NCBI GenBank assembly: GCA_027343725.1
Contig: DAHWKH010000175.1
Location: 1-24,063, forward strand
Origin: Acidiferrobacteraceae bacterium
GTDB taxonomy: Bacteria > Pseudomonadota > Gammaproteobacteria > Acidiferrobacterales > Acidiferrobacteraceae
Reading direction: 5' to 3'
Length of the DNA stretch: 24,063 bases
Part shown: piece by piece, positions 5,786 to 14,191 of the stretch
How the letters are laid out: the number at the start of each line of letters is the position of its first letter
How positions within the stretch are numbered: the first letter of the stretch is position 1
Made by a program: the position numbers and the translations under genes
Notes under the pieces: model-generated
Told to the model about the DNA's origin: nothing
What the model saw: the letters and a program-made list of their open reading frames with translations, nothing else
The model's database searches: none

Positions 5786-8150
5786 CCCTTGCCTCCTCCG
5801 TCACCCGCAGCGCGTAATCCCGGCCGAGCCACTCACCGCCGGCCCGCCACCGGATCGTGAACTGCAGGGTTTCTCCAACGGCCAGCGCGCGTGTCGGCAG
5901 GACCGCCACGTGCCCAAGCCCCCAATCCTCCGAGTCCTGATCGCGGATCGCCCGCCAGCCGTTGCGGCCCCAATGACAGGTGAAGGCCGCCGGCAGGAGG
6001 ATCCTGAGCTCCTGCCCGCAGGGAAGCCGGGTGATCGGCTGTTTCAGGCCCCACACGCCGTAGTCGACCCGCGCGCGGCGACCGCCGTAACGCGCCCACG
6101 TCGCCTCCGGTCGGTCCACGATACGCCCGGCGAGCAGGCTCCGGCAAAGCTTCAGGAACTCGGCGTGCGCCCACACGAGCGGCATCGCCGAACCGCTCGG
6201 CCGTCCCGGGGCAAGGCCGCGCTCCGGAATCGGCGGCGCATCCCACACCTGCTCCGGCAAAAGGCCGCCTGCCCCGACCATCGCGGCCATGGATTCGATG
6301 TAGGGGATCGGGTCCTCGCCGGCCGCGAGCGCGTAATGGCCGCGTTCGCCCACGAGCAGCGGCCAACCCCGGCCGCGTCCCGCGCCTCCGAACGGCCCGC
6401 CGTCGACCGTCTCCCCGTAGCCGTCACCGTTGTAACGATGCCAGACCGGGCCGTTCGGCGTATCCGTTTTGAGGAGGCCGTCCGCCACGACCAGCGTCGC
6501 GCGCACGGCGGGATCATCGGGGGCCCGCAGCCCGTACCGCACGAGCTGCAAGAAGTCCGTGGCCACCTGCTCGGCGGCCGCGAGGTGCGGGTCGTGGGCG
6601 CGATTCTTGATGCGCAACCACTCGCCGTTGGCGCCCTCCCCGCCCAGACTCTCCGGCGGGGCGACGCGCAGATAATAACCCGGCACCGAGAAGCGCTCGG
6701 CGAGCGCCGTCCCACGGACATAAGTCCAGTCCTCGATATGGGCGTTCCAGCAATCCGCCACCATGAGGGCGCAGTCGCGGGCCGGTCCTTTGAGGAAGGC
6801 CGCGCCCTCCACGAGTGCCGCGATCATGACGGCGAGCGTGAACGCGTTGATGCCGGTGTCCTCCTCCCAACGATCCTGGGCACTGGAGGGACCTTCTTGC
6901 ACGAGATAACGCAAGGCGCGTGTCACCATGTCACCGATCGGCACGTCGGCGAGCGCGCCGTGCGCGGCAAGGGCCGCGGCCAAGAGCACGGGAAACGCCG
7001 TCTCGTCGAGCTGGACCCCGTTCCAAAACGGCTTTCCTCCCAGCCACTGGTTTTGCCACCAATGCCCGTCCGCCTGCTGGGTCGCGATCAGATACGCAAG
7101 CGTGCGCCGCGCCTCGTCCACGGCGCCCGCCGCCAAGAGCGCGGTCGCGCTTTCGACAAGATCGCGCGGCCACACGAGGTGGTAGCCCCCGCGGCTGCGG
7201 CTCGACTCCCCCCAAGGCACGGACAGACTCGCCACGATGGCCCCCGGAAACGTGCGGTCCTCGTGCGTCTTGATGACGTTCAGCGAACGCACATAGAGGC
7301 CATGAGCGGCCGGCGACAGGCGCCGGAGGAGGGCCGGCGGATAGGGGTGCCGTTCGTGCCAGGACCGCCAAGCCGCGCGATAGGCGCGCGACCTTTGCGC
7401 GAAACCACCGGCAAGGCTCGACCACGCGCTGCTCGCGGCGGCCTCCTTGCTGCTGCCGAAACCGAGCGCCAGGGTGCCGGCGCGCGGCAACGAGGCGCCG
7501 AGCGCCACCTCGCCGGGGCCGGCCTCGCGGTACGCCCAGGTCATGCGCCCATGGCGCTGGAAGTCCTGCCACAGATCGCTCGCCCCGACTTCCCCCACCG
7601 AGGCGCGCGCGAAGCCCGCGAGGCCCGCGCCCGACCGGCACGCGAGCGCGAGCGCGAGCGCGAACGGCCCCTGCTCGGCCCACAACACGGCCCGCCCGCC
7701 CCACTCGCCGACGAAGGCGCAATTGTGGTCGGCGTCCTCGCCCAGGCGCGCCGCGCAGACGAAATAGGGCCGGAGCTCGGCATCGCCCGTCAGCGTGAAA
7801 TCCAGCAGGAGCACGTCGCGCGCGGGGTCGGTACAGACCGTGAACGTGAACAAGAAGCGGGGATGCCGGTGGCAGACGAGCGGCATCGGCACGCGCGCAT
7901 CGTTTGTGACCGTGCACGCCCCCTCCAGGGTTTTGAGCTCCTGCCAGAACCCCCGGTCGTCTGCGATCACGAACCCGAGATCCCGGATCTGGGGAATATC
8001 GACGCGCGGATAGAACACCTCGGTGACGATCCCGCGCGCGATCGTAAACCAGACGCGCCCGCCGGGGAGGGCGGTTCCCACGGCCGTCTTTTGCGCGGCC
8101 GACCACACCGGATAGCGCGCCGGCGCCGCCGGTGCCCTGCTCGATCCCAT
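5772..8150 (-). CDS. GH15 glucoamylase-type alpha-glucosidase, no signal peptide
   Basis: The product is 792 aa. Residues about 12-265 form the N-terminal beta-sandwich domain of bacterial glucoamylases and glucodextranases (GIVTEVFYPRVDIPQIRDLG). The (alpha/alpha)6 GH15 catalytic domain covers about 275-680: VWPRDLVESATALL, the general acid region RWEEDTG (E429) and the general base region LPEQVWD (E633). A C-terminal beta domain completes the protein (RNGWRAIRDQDSEDWGLG and beyond). The enzyme releases glucose from non-reducing ends of alpha-glucans. There is no signal peptide after MGSSRAPAAP, so it should act in the cytosol, on glycogen, maltodextrin or a related glucan. Other GH15 activities (isomalto-dextranase or trehalase type) cannot be excluded. 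It is the first gene of the run leading to glucose dehydrogenase, MFS and NDH-2. A repetitive ALALALA stretch (164-170) reflects a local GCGAGC-type repeat. Confidence 0.88.
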   Translation of the reverse strand: MGSSRAPAAPARYPVWSAAQKTAVGTALPGGRVWFTIARGIVTEVFYPRVDIPQIRDLGFVIADDRGFWQELKTLEGACTVTNDARVPMPLVCHRHPRFLFTFTVCTDPARDVLLLDFTLTGDAELRPYFVCAARLGEDADHNCAFVGEWGGRAVLWAEQGPFALALALACRSGAGLAGFARASVGEVGASDLWQDFQRHGRMTWAYREAGPGEVALGASLPRAGTLALGFGSSKEAAASSAWSSLAGGFAQRSRAYRAAWRSWHERHPYPPALLRRLSPAAHGLYVRSLNVIKTHEDRTFPGAIVASLSVPWGESSRSRGGYHLVWPRDLVESATALLAAGAVDEARRTLAYLIATQQADGHWWQNQWLGGKPFWNGVQLDETAFPVLLAAALAAHGALADVPIGDMVTRALRYLVQEGPSSAQDRWEEDTGINAFTLAVMIAALVEGAAFLKGPARDCALMVADCWNAHIEDWTYVRGTALAERFSVPGYYLRVAPPESLGGEGANGEWLRIKNRAHDPHLAAAEQVATDFLQLVRYGLRAPDDPAVRATLVVADGLLKTDTPNGPVWHRYNGDGYGETVDGGPFGGAGRGRGWPLLVGERGHYALAAGEDPIPYIESMAAMVGAGGLLPEQVWDAPPIPERGLAPGRPSGSAMPLVWAHAEFLKLCRSLLAGRIVDRPEATWARYGGRRARVDYGVWGLKQPITRLPCGQELRILLPAAFTCHWGRNGWRAIRDQDSEDWGLGHVAVLPTRALAVGETLQFTIRWRAGGEWLGRDYALRVTEEARDDSH

Positions 8151-8180
8151 GACCCCCCCCTTGACCTCCCGGCCGTCCGG

Positions 8181-8210
8181 GACCCCTCGGCCGGTCAGCC
8201 CTCAGGGGTC
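8181..8210. repeat. Small inverted repeat upstream of the glucoamylase gene
   Basis: GACCCCT (8181-8187) and AGGGGTC (8204-8210) pair exactly around a 16-nt spacer, 30-60 bp before the glucoamylase start. The rest of the 180-bp divergent region between that gene and nrdB shows no convincing promoter pair and no clear NrdR box. The repeat may be a regulator site or a leader hairpin. Support is weak. Confidence 0.3.
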
Positions 8211-8330
8211 TTAGAGCGGATTCAACGGCCAAAGTTGCAGATTGATCTTTCGCAAAAACCATAAGCCCCTAAGGCCCTAGGCTTTGTGCTCGAGAAAGCC
8301 GTTCCGACCACGGCGCGACCCGGAGGTCTT

Positions 8331-9383
8331 ATGTCCCTTGGCGATGATGGCGCGGGTCCCGAACACACCCCCTGTTCGCGCCCCCCTTACACGATCCTCA
8401 CGTCGCCGGAAGGCCTGGACCCCGGCGCCGCCCGGCGCTACCCGTGGGCCTGGCAGAAGTACCTCGACGCCTGCGCCAATCACTGGATGCCCCAGGAGAT
8501 CAACATGGAGCGCGACATCGCCTTGTGGAAGTCGCCCCACGGCCTCAGCGAGGACGAGCGGCGCATCGTGAAGCGCAATCTCGGGTTTTTTACCACCGCC
8601 GATTCGCTTGCGGCCAACAACATCGTGCTCGGGACCTTCCGGCAGATCCGCGCCCCGGAATGCCGGCAATACCTCGTGCGCCAGGCCTTCGAGGAGGCCG
8701 TCCATACCCACTCCTACCAATACATCGTCGAGTCCCTGGGCCTTGATGAAGGGGAGATTTTCAACGCCTACCGCGAGATCCCGGCGATCCGCGACAAGGA
8801 TGCCTTCCTTCTGCCGCACATCGCGCTTTTGACGGAACCCGGCTTCACCACCGGGACCCCCGAAAACAACGCCCGCTTGTTACGCTCCCTGATCGTGTTC
8901 GCCGCCCTCATGGAGGGCTTGTTCTTTTATGTCGGCTTCGCGCAGATCCTGGCGCTCGGGCGCCGGAACAAAATGGTGGGGGCGGCGGAACAGTACCAGT
9001 ACATCCTGCGCGACGAGTCGCTGCATTGTAATTTCGGCATCGACCTCATCAACCAGATCAAACGCGAACACCCCGAACTCTGGAACGCGGCCTTCCAGGC
9101 CGAGATCGGCGAGCTGGTCGATACCGCCATCGCCCTCGAATGCGCGTACGCGAGCGACACCATGCCGCGCGGGGTCTTGAGCCTGAACGCCTCCCAGATG
9201 CACGAGTATGTCCGCTATATCGCCAACCGGCGGTGCCGGCAACTGGGGCTGGCGGAACGCGCCCCCGGGGCCGAAAACCCGTTTCCATGGATGAGCGAGA
9301 TGCTCGACCTCAAAAAGGAAAAGAACTTCTTCGAGACCCGGGTCACGGAGTATCGTAGCGGCGGCTTGCGCTGGGACGAGTGA
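8331..9383 (+). CDS. nrdB: Ribonucleoside-diphosphate reductase, R2 (beta) subunit
   Basis: This class I R2 subunit holds the dimetal/tyrosyl cofactor that starts radical chemistry in the R1 subunit for deoxyribonucleotide synthesis. The product is 350 aa from the ATG at 8331, which has GGAGG five nt upstream; an in-frame GTG at 8286 lacks this. Metal ligands are all present: D91 (TTADSLA), E122 and H125 (FEEAVHTHSY), E195 (LMEGLFF), E229 and H232 (LRDESLH). The radical tyrosine position is Y129, four residues after H125. Ligand spacing (122 to 195 to 229) equals that of Chlamydia R2 rather than E. coli NrdB, as I remember those proteins, yet Asp and Tyr are retained. The C-terminal tail YRSGGLRWDE would dock to R1. 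No nrdA adjoins it: upstream is the divergent glucoamylase, downstream a cell-wall-binding protein. Confidence 0.93.
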   Translation: MSLGDDGAGPEHTPCSRPPYTILTSPEGLDPGAARRYPWAWQKYLDACANHWMPQEINMERDIALWKSPHGLSEDERRIVKRNLGFFTTADSLAANNIVLGTFRQIRAPECRQYLVRQAFEEAVHTHSYQYIVESLGLDEGEIFNAYREIPAIRDKDAFLLPHIALLTEPGFTTGTPENNARLLRSLIVFAALMEGLFFYVGFAQILALGRRNKMVGAAEQYQYILRDESLHCNFGIDLINQIKREHPELWNAAFQAEIGELVDTAIALECAYASDTMPRGVLSLNASQMHEYVRYIANRRCRQLGLAERAPGAENPFPWMSEMLDLKKEKNFFETRVTEYRSGGLRWDE

Positions 9384-9585
9384 GGCACCGCCGGGGCCGT
9401 CATGGATCTCGGCGCCGCCGCCGATCCCCGGTCCCGCTCAAGGGCGGTGCGCCTTAATGCGGATGCCCAAGCCGCGCCCTGACTCCTTACGCTGGCGAGA
9501 GGTGGCCGCACCCTCCCGCGGCGACCCGGGGCCGCCTCCTGCGACCCCTTCGGCGGAGGCACGCTCTCGAGGAGACACAAACGCT

Positions 9586-9969
9586 ATGAGCACATCACGC
9601 ATACGGGGACTCGCCGCGCAGGCAGTCATGGCCCTGGCCCTCGCGACCGCCTGGCCCCTGGCGGCCTGGGCGAGTCCGGCCGGCTCCGGACAGGCGGGCG
9701 GCGGCCAGCAATCGATGATGCAGCAACACCGCAACATGATGCGCCAACGCGGCATGCCGGGCAGCGGGTCCCCCGCCACAGCCCGGCGCAGCGCCTGGGT
9801 GAAATCCATCCAGTCGGCCTTGAACCGCAAGGAGCACACCCATCTCGCGATCGATGGGATCATCGGGCACCAGACGCGTTCGGCTTTGCGGAAGTTCCAG
9901 AAAACCCATGGCCTGAAGCCCACGGGTCATCCGAACAAACCCACGGTGAAGGCCCTCTTGGGCATGTGA
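9586..9969 (+). CDS. Secreted peptidoglycan-binding-domain protein with Met/Gln/His-rich linker
   Basis: The product is 127 aa from the ATG at 9586, preceded by GGAG 11 nt upstream. Starting earlier at 9457 would bury the signal peptide. Residues 1-30 form a Sec signal (basic MSTSRIRGLA, hydrophobic AVMALALATAW, cleavage near AWAS). Residues about 41-57 are unusual, QQSMMQQHRNMMRQRGM, with five Met and one His in 17 positions. Residues 71-127 form a three-helix PG_binding_1 domain (WVKSIQSALNRK, AIDGIIGHQTRSALRKFQ, GLKPTGHPNKPTVKALLG). It probably sits on the periplasmic cell wall. No catalytic domain is attached, so it is a bare binding module. The Met-rich tract might coordinate soft metals such as Cu(I), a speculation. 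The 202-bp gap before it holds no recognised feature. Confidence 0.75.
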   Translation: MSTSRIRGLAAQAVMALALATAWPLAAWASPAGSGQAGGGQQSMMQQHRNMMRQRGMPGSGSPATARRSAWVKSIQSALNRKEHTHLAIDGIIGHQTRSALRKFQKTHGLKPTGHPNKPTVKALLGM

Positions 9970-9974
9970 TGCGG

Positions 9975-9996
9975 CGCCCCCGGAACCCCGGGGGCG
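9975..9996. terminator. GC-rich hairpin between convergent genes
   Basis: CGCCCCCGG (9975-9983), loop AACC, and CCGGGGGCG (9988-9996) form a perfect 9-bp stem between the peptidoglycan-binding gene (stop 9969) and the convergent RND gene (stop 10007). There is no clear T-run on either side. A bidirectional terminator is likely from its position and stability. Confidence 0.65.
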
Positions 9997-10006
9997 AACC
10001 GTCCGG

Positions 10007-13000
10007 CTAGGGGGCCTTGGTATCGAGCCGGCTGCGCTCGCGGCTGTGGTCCTTGCCGAGCACCATATACATCGCCGGGACCACGAACAGCGAAAACAAC
10101 GAGCCGAGGCTCAGGCCGGTGAAGATCACGAGTCCCATGGCGAAGCGCGCGCCCGCCCCCGGTCCGGTGGCGAGCAGCAGGGGGACGACGCCGGCCACCA
10201 TGGCGCCGGTCGTCATGAGGATCGGGCGCAGCCGGATGGACGAGGCCTTTTCGACCGCCTCGCGCTTGCTCAGGTGTTCCTGGCGCTGGGCCTCGTTCGC
10301 GAACTGCACGATCAGGATCCCTTGTTTGGTGATGAGCCCGATCAAGGTGATGAGACCCACCTCCGTGTAGATGTTGATCGTGCCAAGGCCGATGCTCAGA
10401 AAGATGAGCGCGCCCGAAATCGACATCGGCACCGTGACCATGACGATGAGCGGGTCTCGAAAACTCTCGAACTGGGCGGCCAGCAGCAGGTAGATGAGCA
10501 GGATCGCGAGGAAGAACGTCACGAGCAATCCCCCGCGGGCGTGCATGAACTGGCGCGAGACGCTCGCGTAGTTCACGGTGAAGCCCTGCGGGAAGATCTT
10601 GTGGGCCTGCACCCGCAAGTAGGACAGCGCCTGCCCCATGGTGACGCCGGGCATGGGCACCGCCTGAATGGTCGCCGAGTTCATCTGCCCGAACTGCGGC
10701 AGGAACTGCGGCTGCACCTCGCTCCTGATGGACACGAGCGTCGACAGCGGGACCATGTGGCCGTTCGCGCGCAGGTAAAAATCCTTGAGCAGGCCCGCGC
10801 GCGCGCGGAAGCGGTCCGAGACCTGGGGAATGACCTCGTAACTGCGGCCCTTGAGCTCGAAGCGGTTGATGTAGTTGCCGCTCAGGAGCGGCTGCAGGTT
10901 GGCGGCGATGGCCTGCATATTGAGGCCGAGGGCGGCCGCCATATTGCGGTGAATGTGCAAGACGATCTGGGGATCGTCGTAACGCAGGTCCTTCGCCGCG
11001 TACGCGAAAAGCCCGCTGCGCTGGGCGCGCGCCAGAAGCCGGTTTGCGACCCGGTTGATCTGCTTGTAGCCGGCGCTCGACTGAATCACGAATTGCACCG
11101 GCGGCCCGCCGGTCGAGCCGGGCAACGACGGCTTCTGGAACACCGCGAGCTGCAGACCCGGGATGTGCGACACCTTTTTCTGGACGAGCGGCTGCAGTTG
11201 CATGGTGCTGATGGAGCGCTTGTTCCAGGGGATGAGATGCATGCCCGCGATCATCGAGTTCGTGCCGGCGCCGGTGGGCGAGAACCCGGTGATCATGAAG
11301 CTCTTGGCGTAGACCTTGAAGCTCTTGAAGTCACGGATGATCTGCAGGCCGTAGGTGCGCAGATAGCGCGGGGTCGCCGTGGGCGGCGCGGTCCCGGCAA
11401 CGAAGACCACGCCCTGATCCTCCTGGGGGGCGAGTTCCTGGCGGGTGGTCGTGAACAGGAAATAGACGCTGACCAGCATCACGCCGGCAAACAGGAGGGT
11501 CACCGGGAGGAAGTCGAGGCTTTTGTGCAGGACCTGATCGTAGCGCGAACGCAAGCGCTCGAAGCGCTCGTCGATGAAGCGCGCGAGCCCGTGCGGGGGA
11601 TTCTTCCGCAGGACGCGCGAGCCCAGGACCGGCGACAGCGTGAGCGCCACGACCATGGACACCATCACGGCAGCGATCAGCGTGAAGGCGAATTCCGAAA
11701 ACAGGGTCCCGGTGAGGCCGCCCATGAAGCCGATGGGCGCGAACACCGCCACGAGCGTCGTGGACATGACGATGATCGGGGTCATGAGCTCACGCCCGGA
11801 CAGGAGGGCGGCATCGATGGGCGAGCGGCCCTCCTCGATATGGCGGTGGATGTTTTCGACGACCACGATCGCATCGTCCACGACCAGACCGATCGCGAGC
11901 ACGATGGCGAGCAACGTCAGGAGATTGATGGTGAAATGCATCATCCACATGAGCAGGCCGCCGCCGATGATCGACAACGGGATGGCCACCGTCGGGACGA
12001 TGGCCGCGCGCAAGGACCCGAGGAACGCGAGGATCACAAGGATCACGACCACGAGCGTGACGCCTATGGTGAACAGGATCTCGTGCAGCGAGGCCGTGAT
12101 ATAGGTACTGGCATCGTAGGGGATGCGCTCCTTGAGGCCGGGCGGGAATTGGGCCTTGAGGCGCGTAAGCTCGTGGCGCACGCCGCGGGCGACGGTCAGG
12201 GAGTTCGCCGAGGGGGTGGGCTGGATGCCGATGTAAGCGGCGGTCGTGCCGTTGAAAAAGGCTTGCGATGTGTAGCTCTCGGCGCCGAGGGTCACGCGCG
12301 CCACGTCCTTCAAGCGCACGAGCGTCGGTCCGTTGTGGGCCACGATCAGGTTCTTGAAACCGCGCACGTTCGAGAGATTGGTCGTCGCGCTGATGACCTC
12401 GCCGATGGTGGCGCTGCGCGTGCGCCCGACCGCCGAGATGTAGTCGTTGCCGGCGAGCGCTGCCGCCACCTGGGCGGGCTCGACGTGGAGCGCGGCCATT
12501 TTCACGGGGTTCAGCCAGACGCGCATGGCAAAGGTGTTCCCGGACCCGGTGCCGGCCGGCACGATCTGGGCTTGGCTCACGCCCGGCACGGACACGAGCC
12601 CCGGCTGCACGACGCGCAACAGGTAGTCGGTGATCTGCTGCTGCGTCATGTGGTGGCTGTAGAAGGCGATATACATGAGGTCCGTGGAATCACCGACCGT
12701 CACGTTGATGACCGGCAACTGGCTGCCGGTCGGGAGCTTGTTGACGACCTGCTGGATCTTCGACTGGATGTTGGCGACCGCCGCGTTCGGGCTGTAGTTC
12801 AACTTCATGTAGACGTTGATCCGGGACACGCCCTCGGCGCTGGTCGAGGTCAGGTAATCGATACCCGGGGCGGTGGCGATGACCCGCTCGAGCGGCGTCG
12901 TCAGGAAGCCTTGCACGGTTTGGGGATCGGCGCCCGGGTACACGGTCGAGACCGTGACCGTGGTATTGGTCATCTTCGGGTATTCGCGCACTGTCATGCC

Positions 13001-13090
13001 GAGGTAGGCGCGGACCCCGAGCAGGAAGATCACCAGGCTCAAGGCCGTGGCGAGCACCGGGCGACGGATGAAGAAATCGGTGAATGTCAT
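10007..13090 (-). CDS. RND (HAE-1 type) multidrug efflux permease
   Basis: This inner-membrane proton-driven pump subunit of a tripartite exporter is 1027 aa, the standard HAE-1 length. The N-terminal signature is FFIRRPVLATALSLVIFLLG, followed by a porter domain (STVYPGADPQTVQGFLTTPLE). Helix 4 carries the proton-relay aspartates in GLVVDDAIVVVENIHRHIEEG, and the paired repeat follows in the second half (MSISGALIFLSIGLGTINIYTEVGLITLIGLITKQGILIV). The DD pair and lack of CusA-type motifs point to organic-compound efflux rather than heavy-metal efflux; the MexF/MdtB-like subgroup is likely but the substrate is unknown. It is the last gene of an outer membrane factor - fusion protein - RND operon, starting 9 nt after the fusion protein stop. 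Confidence 0.95.
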   Translation of the reverse strand: MTFTDFFIRRPVLATALSLVIFLLGVRAYLGMTVREYPKMTNTTVTVSTVYPGADPQTVQGFLTTPLERVIATAPGIDYLTSTSAEGVSRINVYMKLNYSPNAAVANIQSKIQQVVNKLPTGSQLPVINVTVGDSTDLMYIAFYSHHMTQQQITDYLLRVVQPGLVSVPGVSQAQIVPAGTGSGNTFAMRVWLNPVKMAALHVEPAQVAAALAGNDYISAVGRTRSATIGEVISATTNLSNVRGFKNLIVAHNGPTLVRLKDVARVTLGAESYTSQAFFNGTTAAYIGIQPTPSANSLTVARGVRHELTRLKAQFPPGLKERIPYDASTYITASLHEILFTIGVTLVVVILVILAFLGSLRAAIVPTVAIPLSIIGGGLLMWMMHFTINLLTLLAIVLAIGLVVDDAIVVVENIHRHIEEGRSPIDAALLSGRELMTPIIVMSTTLVAVFAPIGFMGGLTGTLFSEFAFTLIAAVMVSMVVALTLSPVLGSRVLRKNPPHGLARFIDERFERLRSRYDQVLHKSLDFLPVTLLFAGVMLVSVYFLFTTTRQELAPQEDQGVVFVAGTAPPTATPRYLRTYGLQIIRDFKSFKVYAKSFMITGFSPTGAGTNSMIAGMHLIPWNKRSISTMQLQPLVQKKVSHIPGLQLAVFQKPSLPGSTGGPPVQFVIQSSAGYKQINRVANRLLARAQRSGLFAYAAKDLRYDDPQIVLHIHRNMAAALGLNMQAIAANLQPLLSGNYINRFELKGRSYEVIPQVSDRFRARAGLLKDFYLRANGHMVPLSTLVSIRSEVQPQFLPQFGQMNSATIQAVPMPGVTMGQALSYLRVQAHKIFPQGFTVNYASVSRQFMHARGGLLVTFFLAILLIYLLLAAQFESFRDPLIVMVTVPMSISGALIFLSIGLGTINIYTEVGLITLIGLITKQGILIVQFANEAQRQEHLSKREAVEKASSIRLRPILMTTGAMVAGVVPLLLATGPGAGARFAMGLVIFTGLSLGSLFSLFVVPAMYMVLGKDHSRERSRLDTKAP

Positions 13091-13099
13091 AAGGATGCC

Positions 13100-14191
13100 T
13101 TACGGCCGGATCGCGTTATTGATCGCAATGGGCATGCCGTTGCGCAATTTGACCTGGCCGGCGGTGACCACCCGCTCGCCGGCGACCAGCCCCTTGCGAA
13201 TGGCGACGAGCCCGTGGCGCTCCCGGCCCACGGCCACCACCACCTGGCGCGCGATGAGATGCGCATGGCCCTTGATGCGACCCTGGTCCACGACGTAGAC
13301 GGTATCGCCATAGGTGTTGTAGGTCAGCGCGTCCGCCGGCACGACGAGGACGTGATGCGCGTGCCGGCCGAGCACCACGACGCGCGCGAACATGCCGGGA
13401 CGCAGGGCCCCGCCGTGATTGGGGATGACCGCCTGCACGAGGATATTGCGCGTGCCGGGGTTCACCTGCGCATCGATCGCGTGCACGCGCCCCGGGAAGA
13501 GCCGATGCCGGTAGGCGTTGACCGATAGCCGCACGGGCTGACCCTTGCGGATCCGCGGCCATTCCCCTTGTGGGAGGGTGAAGTTGGCATACAAGGTGGC
13601 ATAGGACTGCAGATCGACGATGGGCGTCCCGGGCGCCAGATACTGGCCGAGATCGACTCGCCGGATGCCGAGCACGCCCGAGAACGGGGCGCGCAGGGCG
13701 AGCTCGTCGATATCGGCGCGCACGGTCGCCACCCGGGCGCGCGCGCTATGGTAAGTGGCGGTCGCCGTGTCGAGTTGCGCGCGGCTCGCCGCGTTCTCGT
13801 GGTAGAGGATCTCGGTCCGGTGCAGATTCGTCGCCGCGAGACGCGCCTGGGCGATGTCGTAGGCGAGCTGCGCAAGCTGCGGCCCGTCGTTGACCTGCAC
13901 CAGAAGCTGGCCGCGGCGCACGGTCTCCCCGGAATGGAAGCGGATGGCGGTGACCGCCCCGGGCAGCTGGGCCGTGAGCGTCACGCCCTCGATGGCCGCG
14001 AGGCTTGCGACGCTGCGGATGTGGTCGCGCCAGGCGAGGCGGCGCACGCGCGCCGTCGAGACCGTGACGACCGGCATGCCGCGCGCGGCCATCATGGCGC
14101 GGATCTTGTGATTGACGAAGGCCTTCCAGCCGAATATCGCGCCGAACACGACGGTCAGGATCAGGACGACCTGGATGAGGCGTTTCTTCAT
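13100..14191 (-). CDS. RND efflux periplasmic adaptor (membrane fusion protein)
   Basis: The product is 363 aa. An N-terminal membrane anchor (residues about 5-22, IQVVLILTVVFGAIFGW) is followed by the barrel-sandwich lipoyl halves (VTLTAQLPGAVTAIRFHSGE, then LRAPFSGVLGIRRVDLGQYL) with a helical hairpin between them (about 105-165), a beta-barrel (TLYANFTLPQGEWPRIRKGQ) and a membrane-proximal domain. This is the HlyD/AcrA-type adaptor that links the RND pump to the outer membrane factor. Its ATG overlaps the upstream gene's TGA as ATGA (4 bp), indicating coupled translation. No lipobox cysteine is present, so it is held by an uncleaved anchor rather than as a lipoprotein. It is rich in His in the later domains (LGRHAHHVLVVPADAL), which is mildly unusual. 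Confidence 0.93.
   Translation of the reverse strand: MKKRLIQVVLILTVVFGAIFGWKAFVNHKIRAMMAARGMPVVTVSTARVRRLAWRDHIRSVASLAAIEGVTLTAQLPGAVTAIRFHSGETVRRGQLLVQVNDGPQLAQLAYDIAQARLAATNLHRTEILYHENAASRAQLDTATATYHSARARVATVRADIDELALRAPFSGVLGIRRVDLGQYLAPGTPIVDLQSYATLYANFTLPQGEWPRIRKGQPVRLSVNAYRHRLFPGRVHAIDAQVNPGTRNILVQAVIPNHGGALRPGMFARVVVLGRHAHHVLVVPADALTYNTYGDTVYVVDQGRIKGHAHLIARQVVVAVGRERHGLVAIRKGLVAGERVVTAGQVKLRNGMPIAINNAIRP

Noticed and set aside
7628..7670. Tandem GCGAGC-like repeat
   Set aside because: It encodes an ALALALA stretch within the glucoamylase reading frame and is only a short codon-level repeat, not a separate element.
5715..8264. Long open frame on the plus strand, opposite the glucoamylase and glucose dehydrogenase genes
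   Set aside because: It is antisense to a GH15 gene with both catalytic motifs intact; its composition is typical of a GC-rich mirror frame and no family is recognisable.
8267..8285. Partly palindromic CCTAAGG/CCTAGG sequence upstream of nrdB, considered as an NrdR box
   Set aside because: It does not resemble the AT-rich NrdR consensus as I know it, and symmetry is limited to about 5 bp per arm.
9385..9450. GCACCGCC and GGCGGTGC inverted repeat after nrdB
   Set aside because: The arms are 8 bp and 50 nt apart in very GC-rich DNA, so chance pairing is likely; there is no T-run or other terminator feature.
10046..13528. Very long open frame on the plus strand, opposite the RND efflux genes
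   Set aside because: It has no recognisable family, is rich in Arg/His/Asp/Gly as expected for the complement of GC-rich genes, and lies fully antisense to well-supported RND and adaptor genes.
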